Below are positions 59,992 through 64,000 of a DNA stretch of 64,000 nt, piece by piece. Within the stretch, counting starts at the first letter, position 1, and the number at the start of each line of letters is the position of its first letter. The stretch lies in contig NZ_BAXZ01000016.1 of the NCBI RefSeq assembly GCF_000684975.1, positions 136,354 through 200,353 on the forward strand, in the 5' to 3' direction. The stretch is from Paraburkholderia acidipaludis NBRC 101816. Its GTDB lineage: Bacteria > Pseudomonadota > Gammaproteobacteria > Burkholderiales > Burkholderiaceae. The notes under the pieces were generated by a model, which did no database searches, was not told where the DNA came from, and saw only the letters and a list, made by a program, of their open reading frames with translations. A program made the translations under genes and the position numbers.

Positions 59992-60927
59992 TTACGCCGC
60001 GGCTTCGGCGCGCAGGCGATGGACGATCTGGTTGTCCTTGCCCTGAACCAGCGGAGTCAGGACGAAGTTGAATTCGATGTCCTTATAGACGTCGCTCTTG
60101 AGGCCCAGCGCGGCGCCGCCCGTCTTTTCGGCCACGGGCGGAATCAGCTCCTCGCGGGTGGCGTAGGCGAAGTCGTCCCAGATCAGCGGATCGCCGTCGA
60201 TGTTGAATTGCGTGGTCAGCTTGCGATGCTGCTCGCCCGCGACGAAGAAGTGCACGTGCGCCGGGCGGTTGCCGTGGCGGGCGATCTCGTTCAGCAGCCG
60301 CTGGGTCGAGCCCTGCGGAGGGCAGCCATAGCCTACCGGCATGAGCGTGCGGAACTCGTACTTGCCGTTCGCATCGGTCTTGACCGCGCCGCGCAGGTTG
60401 AAATCGCTTTGCGCGCCGGTCGGGTCGAAGTGCGAATAGAAGCCCTTCGAATTGGCGTGCCAGCATTCCACCACCGCGCCGGCAACCGGCTCGCCGTCCG
60501 TGCCGGTGACCGTGCCGTGAATCACGAGCGGGCCGGCGTCGGCGTCGGGATTGATGTCGATCTTCGCCACGCCGTCGTGAACCGTTGCACCGGCCACATA
60601 GAGCGGGCCTTCGATCGTGCGCGGCGTGCCGCCGTCGAGACCGACCGCCTTGTCCGCGGCATCCATGCGAATGTCGAGATACTTTTCCAGGCCGAGACCG
60701 GCGGCGAGCAGCGCCGCTTCTCCGTCCTGGCCAAGCTTGTTCAGATAGTTGACGCCGGCCCAGACTTCGTCGGGCGAGATGTCGAGGTCATCGATCGCCT
60801 TGAACAGATCGCTCAGCAGACGATTGAGAATCTGCTTGAAGCGGGCGTTGCCGTCCTTGCCGTCGATGTTGGTCGCGGTCTTCAGCAGGTCCTGCACTTC
60901 TTTGGTGTCGAATACTTTGGCGCTCAT
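59992..60927 (-). CDS. catA: catechol 1,2-dioxygenase (intradiol)
   Basis: The 311-residue non-haem Fe(III) enzyme opens catechol to cis,cis-muconate. The iron ligands are visible as Y164 (SKGFYSHF), Y200 (MPVGYGCP), H224 and H226 (RPAHVHFF). These are the same numbers I recall for the Acinetobacter enzyme. An N-terminal helical dimer domain (residues 1-100) precedes the catalytic domain. The ATG at 60927 has GGAG 9 bases upstream; an ATG five codons earlier is not favoured. It follows catC on the same strand. Confidence 0.95.
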   Translation of the reverse strand: MSAKVFDTKEVQDLLKTATNIDGKDGNARFKQILNRLLSDLFKAIDDLDISPDEVWAGVNYLNKLGQDGEAALLAAGLGLEKYLDIRMDAADKAVGLDGGTPRTIEGPLYVAGATVHDGVAKIDINPDADAGPLVIHGTVTGTDGEPVAGAVVECWHANSKGFYSHFDPTGAQSDFNLRGAVKTDANGKYEFRTLMPVGYGCPPQGSTQRLLNEIARHGNRPAHVHFFVAGEQHRKLTTQFNIDGDPLIWDDFAYATREELIPPVAEKTGGAALGLKSDVYKDIEFNFVLTPLVQGKDNQIVHRLRAEAAA

Positions 60928-61005
60928 GATTACTGTCTCCACATAGTTCTCGGGGAAAAAACGACTCGGGACGCACTTGCCCTCGAAATCACACGGCTCC
61001 TGGGC

Positions 61006-61296
61006 TCAAACGTCGTCGTCACGAATCGACGACGGATGACGACACAACGGCGTCACCGAAATCTTCATGTACGGGAACAGCGGCAAACCCGTCAGGATGT
61101 CGTGCAGCTCGGCGTTGCTCTCCACGTCGAAGATGCTGTAGTTGGCGTACTCGCCCGTGAGACGCCAGATATGGCGCCACTTGCCGCTCTTTTGCAGCGC
61201 CTGCGAGTACGCCTTCTCGCGTGCCTTGATCTCGCCGGCGGCATCCGCGGAAAGGTCGTTCGGGAGATTCACATCCATTCGTACGTGGTAAAGCAT
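61006..61296 (-). CDS. catC: muconolactone delta-isomerase
   Basis: The 96-residue protein isomerises muconolactone to beta-ketoadipate enol-lactone. MLYHVRMDVNLPNDLSADAA, the EKAYSQALQKSGKWRHIWRL segment with Glu and Lys, and NYSIFDVESNAELHDILTGL are the full CatC sequence pattern; CatC forms a decamer. It lies 30 bases after catB. The C-terminal RHPSSIRDDD tail is normal. Confidence 0.95.
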   Translation of the reverse strand: MLYHVRMDVNLPNDLSADAAGEIKAREKAYSQALQKSGKWRHIWRLTGEYANYSIFDVESNAELHDILTGLPLFPYMKISVTPLCRHPSSIRDDDV

Positions 61297-61326
61297 CGTC
61301 AGCTTCCTTTGGATCTTTTGCCGGGA

Positions 61327-62490
61327 TTACCGGGTGACTTTGACGAGTCCATCGCGGGTGAAGCGCTTGACCCGCGCTTCGTCCAGTTCGATGCCCAGAC
61401 CCGGGCCGTTCGGCACGGCCAGCTCGAAGTTGCTGTAATCGAGCGGCTTCGTCAGGATCTCTTCCGTGATCAATAGCGGTCCGAACAATTCGGTGCCCCA
61501 CTGCAGGTTGGCGAAGCTGGCGAACAGATGCGCCGAGGCAACCGTGCTGAACGCGCCTTCGAGCATCGTGCCGCCATAGAGCTCGATACCCGCCGCATCG
61601 GCAATCGCGGCCACGCGCTGCGCGGCAAAGAGCCCGCCGTTCTGTTCGATCTTGATCGCGAACACGTCGGCGCCGTGGTGCTTCGCGATCTCGAAGGCGC
61701 TTTCCGGGCCCTGCAGGATTTCGTCGGCCATCAGCGCCACCGGGAAGCGGCCCGTCAGGCGCGCCAACGCCGCCCTGGAGGCCACGGGCTGCTCGACCAG
61801 TTCGCAGCCGGCCTCGGCCAGTGCCGGAATGGCCCACGCCGCCTGCGTCTCGCTCCAGGCCATGTTGACGTCCACGCGCACCGCGGCGCGCTCGCCAACG
61901 GCCCTCTTGATCTCGGCAACGTGGCGAATGTCGGCCTTGAGTTCCTTTGCGCCGATTTTCAGCTTGAAGACGTTGTGCCGCCGCGCTTCGAGCATCGCTT
62001 CGGCTTCGGCAACGTCTTTGAAGGTGTCGCCCGAAGCCAGGGTCCAGGCCACCGGCAGGCGCTCGCGGCGGCGACCGCCCAGCAGCTCGCTCACCGGCAC
62101 GCCAAGACGCTTGCCTTGCGCATCGAGCAAGGCCGTTTCGAGCGCGCTCTTCGCGAAGTGGTTGACCTTGACGAGCTTGCCGAGGTGCGCCATCAGCGCC
62201 TGAATGCGGGTGGGATCCTGGCCGATCATGGCCGGCGCGAAATAGGCGTCGATCGCAAGTTTCATCGACTCGGGGCTTTCCGGGCCGTAAGCAAGACCCG
62301 CGATCGTGGTGCCCTCGCCGATGCCGATCACGCCGTCGCTGCAGTACACCTTTACCAGCATCAGGGTTTGCCCGTGCATCGTGGCGACCGAAAGCTTGTG
62401 CGGGCGGATCGTCGGCAGATCAACGAGACGGGTTTCGATGCGTTCAATCGTCACTGAGGCCATGGCGGAAATTGCATGTGTGAAGTTCAT
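61327..62490 (-). CDS. catB: muconate cycloisomerase
   Basis: This enolase-superfamily enzyme turns cis,cis-muconate into muconolactone. It is 387 residues from the ATG at 62490; an ATG at 62463 (MASVTIERIETRLVDLPTIR) matches the start of homologs better, so the true start may be there. FKLKIGAKELKADIRHV (base Lys in K-x-K), VRVDVNMAW, and E/D ligands in VEQPVASRA and MADEILQ follow the muconate-lactonising pattern. It is the first gene of catBCA-benABCD. A CatR-type site lies 60-74 bases upstream. Confidence 0.93.
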   Translation of the reverse strand: MNFTHAISAMASVTIERIETRLVDLPTIRPHKLSVATMHGQTLMLVKVYCSDGVIGIGEGTTIAGLAYGPESPESMKLAIDAYFAPAMIGQDPTRIQALMAHLGKLVKVNHFAKSALETALLDAQGKRLGVPVSELLGGRRRERLPVAWTLASGDTFKDVAEAEAMLEARRHNVFKLKIGAKELKADIRHVAEIKRAVGERAAVRVDVNMAWSETQAAWAIPALAEAGCELVEQPVASRAALARLTGRFPVALMADEILQGPESAFEIAKHHGADVFAIKIEQNGGLFAAQRVAAIADAAGIELYGGTMLEGAFSTVASAHLFASFANLQWGTELFGPLLITEEILTKPLDYSNFELAVPNGPGLGIELDEARVKRFTRDGLVKVTR

Positions 62491-62527
62491 GGAGTGGTTT
62501 TATACGCGCCGGCCTTGACAGCGTCCA

Positions 62528-62542
62528 ATACTTTTGCTAGTG
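62528..62542. promoter_or_regulatory. possible secondary CatR/BenM half-site upstream of catB
   Basis: ATAC at 62528-62531 begins 22 bases from the ATAC of the perfect site at 62550. The right half after seven bases (AGTG) does not match GTAT. It has the two-turn spacing and the poor symmetry expected of an activation site. Confidence 0.35.
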
Positions 62543-62549
62543 GATTTTC

Positions 62550-62564
62550 ATACCTCAAAGGTAT
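62550..62564. promoter_or_regulatory. CatR/BenM-type LysR operator (ATAC-N7-GTAT) upstream of catB
   Basis: ATAC at 62550-62553, seven bases, GTAT at 62561-62564. This is exactly the ATAC-N7-GTAT consensus known for BenM, CatM and CatR. It lies 60 bases before the catB start and 167 bases before the divergent ilvE start. Confidence 0.8.
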
Positions 62565-62730
62565 GGTATTGACGGCACGTATGAAGAAACTCTGCGCCGC
62601 CATACTTTTTGGGACTCGCGTGCCACCGCGAGAAGGCGGCGCGCCCGCCTGCCGGAAAATCTGCACCAAACCCGAAAAAAGACCGAAAATACGCGGACAA
62701 CCGCAATCAACAACCGCGAGACCGAGAAAC

Positions 62731-63840
62731 ATGAGCACTAGCAGTCGCCTGCAATTCGCCGTCGAACAACATCCCAACCCCACGCCTGCGGACCAGATCG
62801 CCGCGCGCCTGGAAAGCCCGGTTTTCGGCCGGGTCTTCACCGACCACATGGTCACGATCCGCTGGACCGAGGGGCAGGGCTGGCACGACGCCAAGGTCGA
62901 GGCGCGCCGCCCGTTCCAGATCGACCCGGCCTGCGCCGTGCTCCATTACGCTCAGGAAATCTTCGAAGGCATGAAGGCGTATCGCCGCGAAGACGGCTCG
63001 ATCGCCCTGTTCCGCCCGCAGGAAAACGCAAAGCGCTTCCGCGCCTCGGCGGCCCGCATGTCGATGGCGGAACTGCCCGAAGAGCTCTTCATGCAAGCCA
63101 TCGACGCGCTCGTCGATATCGACCAGGCCTGGGTGCCCGGCGGTGACGGCAGCCTCTACATCCGCCCGTTCATGTTCGCCGCCGAGAGCTTCCTCGGCGT
63201 GCGCGCCTCGGCGGAATACATCTTCTGCGTGATCGCCTGCCCGGTCGGCCCCTACTTCAAGTCGGGCAAGTCGGCGGTGACGGTGTGGGTGTCGGACCAG
63301 TACACGCGCGCGGCGCCCGGCGGCACGGGCGCGGCCAAGTGCGGCGGCAACTACGCGGCGAGCCTGATCGCGCAGACCGAGGCAACGGCCAAGGGCTGCG
63401 ACCAGGTCGTGTTTCTCGACGCGGCCGAGCACCGCTGGATCGAAGAACTGGGCGGCATGAACGTGTTCTTCGCGATGGACGACGGCTCGCTCGTCACGCC
63501 GCCGCTCTCGGGCACGATCCTGCCGGGCATCACGCGCGCGTCGATCATCGAGCTGGCCCGCAAGGAAGGCATCGAGGTCAAGGAAGCGCCGGTCGCGTTC
63601 GATACGTGGCGTGAAGGCGCCGCGAGCGGCCGCGTGAAGGAAAGCTTCGCGTGCGGCACGGCGGCCGTGGTCACGGCGATCGGCCAGGTGCGCCATGCGG
63701 GCGGCGAATTCACGATTGGCGACGGCGGCGAAGGCGAAGTCACGCGCCGCATCCGCACGCTGCTCACCGGCATTCAGCGCGGCAAGGTGGCCGATCCGGC
63801 GAACTGGGTCTGGAAGGTGGAAACGGGCAAGAAGGTGTAA
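62731..63840 (+). CDS. ilvE: branched-chain amino acid aminotransferase
   Basis: The 369-residue PLP enzyme of fold type IV transfers amino groups between branched-chain amino acids and 2-oxoglutarate. HYAQEIFEGMKAYRREDGSI, FRPQENAKRFRASAARM, AKCGGNYAASLIAQTEA (PLP Lys), WIEELGGMNVFFAMDDG and SGTILPGITRASI are the BCAT blocks. The ATG at 62731 begins MSTSSRLQFAVEQHPNPTPA; the longer upstream frame has no support. It is transcribed away from catB, and a strong terminator follows. Confidence 0.94.
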   Translation: MSTSSRLQFAVEQHPNPTPADQIAARLESPVFGRVFTDHMVTIRWTEGQGWHDAKVEARRPFQIDPACAVLHYAQEIFEGMKAYRREDGSIALFRPQENAKRFRASAARMSMAELPEELFMQAIDALVDIDQAWVPGGDGSLYIRPFMFAAESFLGVRASAEYIFCVIACPVGPYFKSGKSAVTVWVSDQYTRAAPGGTGAAKCGGNYAASLIAQTEATAKGCDQVVFLDAAEHRWIEELGGMNVFFAMDDGSLVTPPLSGTILPGITRASIIELARKEGIEVKEAPVAFDTWREGAASGRVKESFACGTAAVVTAIGQVRHAGGEFTIGDGGEGEVTRRIRTLLTGIQRGKVADPANWVWKVETGKKV

Positions 63841-63867
63841 GCGCCGGCTGGGTCGGGCAAGAACGAT

Positions 63868-63899
63868 ACGGGGCGCACTGCGGTGCGCCCCGTTTTTTT
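63868..63899 (+). terminator. Rho-independent terminator after ilvE
   Basis: ACGGGGCGCAC at 63868-63878, loop TGCG, GTGCGCCCCGT at 63883-63893, then a run of T to 63899. A perfect 11-base stem, 27 bases after the ilvE stop. Confidence 0.95.
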
Positions 63900-64000
63900 A
63901 GGTTCTTCGTGGATTTCGATTGTGAACAGGCTGTAGTCGGCGCCATGAAAGGACCTTCGTCCGACCCGTCGCTAAGGTATTCGAATGGCGAATCCATTCA

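Overview
The window is a high-GC, gene-dense chromosomal segment that looks like a Burkholderiaceae genome, most likely Paraburkholderia, Burkholderia or Caballeronia. The evidence is the Burkholderia-type order toxin, immunity, transporter (bcpA-bcpI-bcpB), a Burkholderia-style general porin, many LysR-type regulators, and a cat-ben block for benzoate and catechol degradation. No rRNA, tRNA, CRISPR array, complete insertion sequence or phage gene was seen.

Layout. 1-617: the end of a basic Ala/Lys-rich protein and a small secreted protein. 852-11859: a contact-dependent inhibition locus with a 2953-residue BcpA/CdiA adhesin-toxin, a small lower-GC immunity gene and the TpsB outer-membrane transporter. 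11899-12675: a membrane protein. 12928-17647: a fatty-acid/acyl-CoA type cluster (histidine phosphatase with an apparent internal deletion, phosphotransferase, SDR, acyl-CoA dehydrogenase, LysR). 17698-21576 (minus): ligJ-ligK with a substrate-binding-fold protein and an aromatic-acid MFS transporter, the lower part of the 4,5-cleavage gallate/protocatechuate route. 21900-25073: a PPOX-fold protein, then a quinone-reductase-like dehydrogenase plus SRPBCC operon divergent from a LysR gene. 25106-25360: decayed DUF190 and PIN-toxin fragments. 25960-40836: a complete pelABCDEFG exopolysaccharide operon, extended by two extra secreted glycosidase-like genes. 40872-43457: small regulators and detoxification-type proteins (ArsR/SRPBCC/DUF1801, TetR/DinB). 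43507-45579: a type II NADH dehydrogenase-like flavoprotein and an Rrf2 regulator that share a 23-bp operator. 45670-46167: remnants of a nitrilase and of an ABC binding protein. 46184-50307: a nucleotidyltransferase, a haloacid dehalogenase, a TetR gene divergent from an alpha/beta hydrolase, and a haloperoxidase-like hydrolase. 50950-54934: porin, lactonase, TRIC-type channel with a coupled 44-residue protein, and MarR. 55005-62490 (minus): catBCA-benABCD followed by a BenM/CatR-type LysR gene. 62731-63840: the branched-chain aminotransferase ilvE.

How the parts work together. benABCD convert benzoate to catechol, and catA, catB and catC carry catechol to the beta-ketoadipate branch. A canonical ATAC-N7-GTAT LysR site lies upstream of catB. 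ligJ and ligK finish the meta-cleavage route to pyruvate and oxaloacetate, but no ring-cleavage dioxygenase for it is in the window. pelA-G encode synthesis, c-di-GMP-dependent activation, deacetylation and export of Pel.

The most interesting observation is that PelA here has a degenerate N-terminal hydrolase domain: it keeps the LDT Asp but lacks the FES Glu. An intact stand-alone copy of that hydrolase lies at the end of the same operon, next to a second GH114-like lipoprotein. Also notable are two pairs of matching palindromic operators (for Rrf2 and for TetR) and an unclassified toxin/immunity pair in the contact-dependent inhibition locus.
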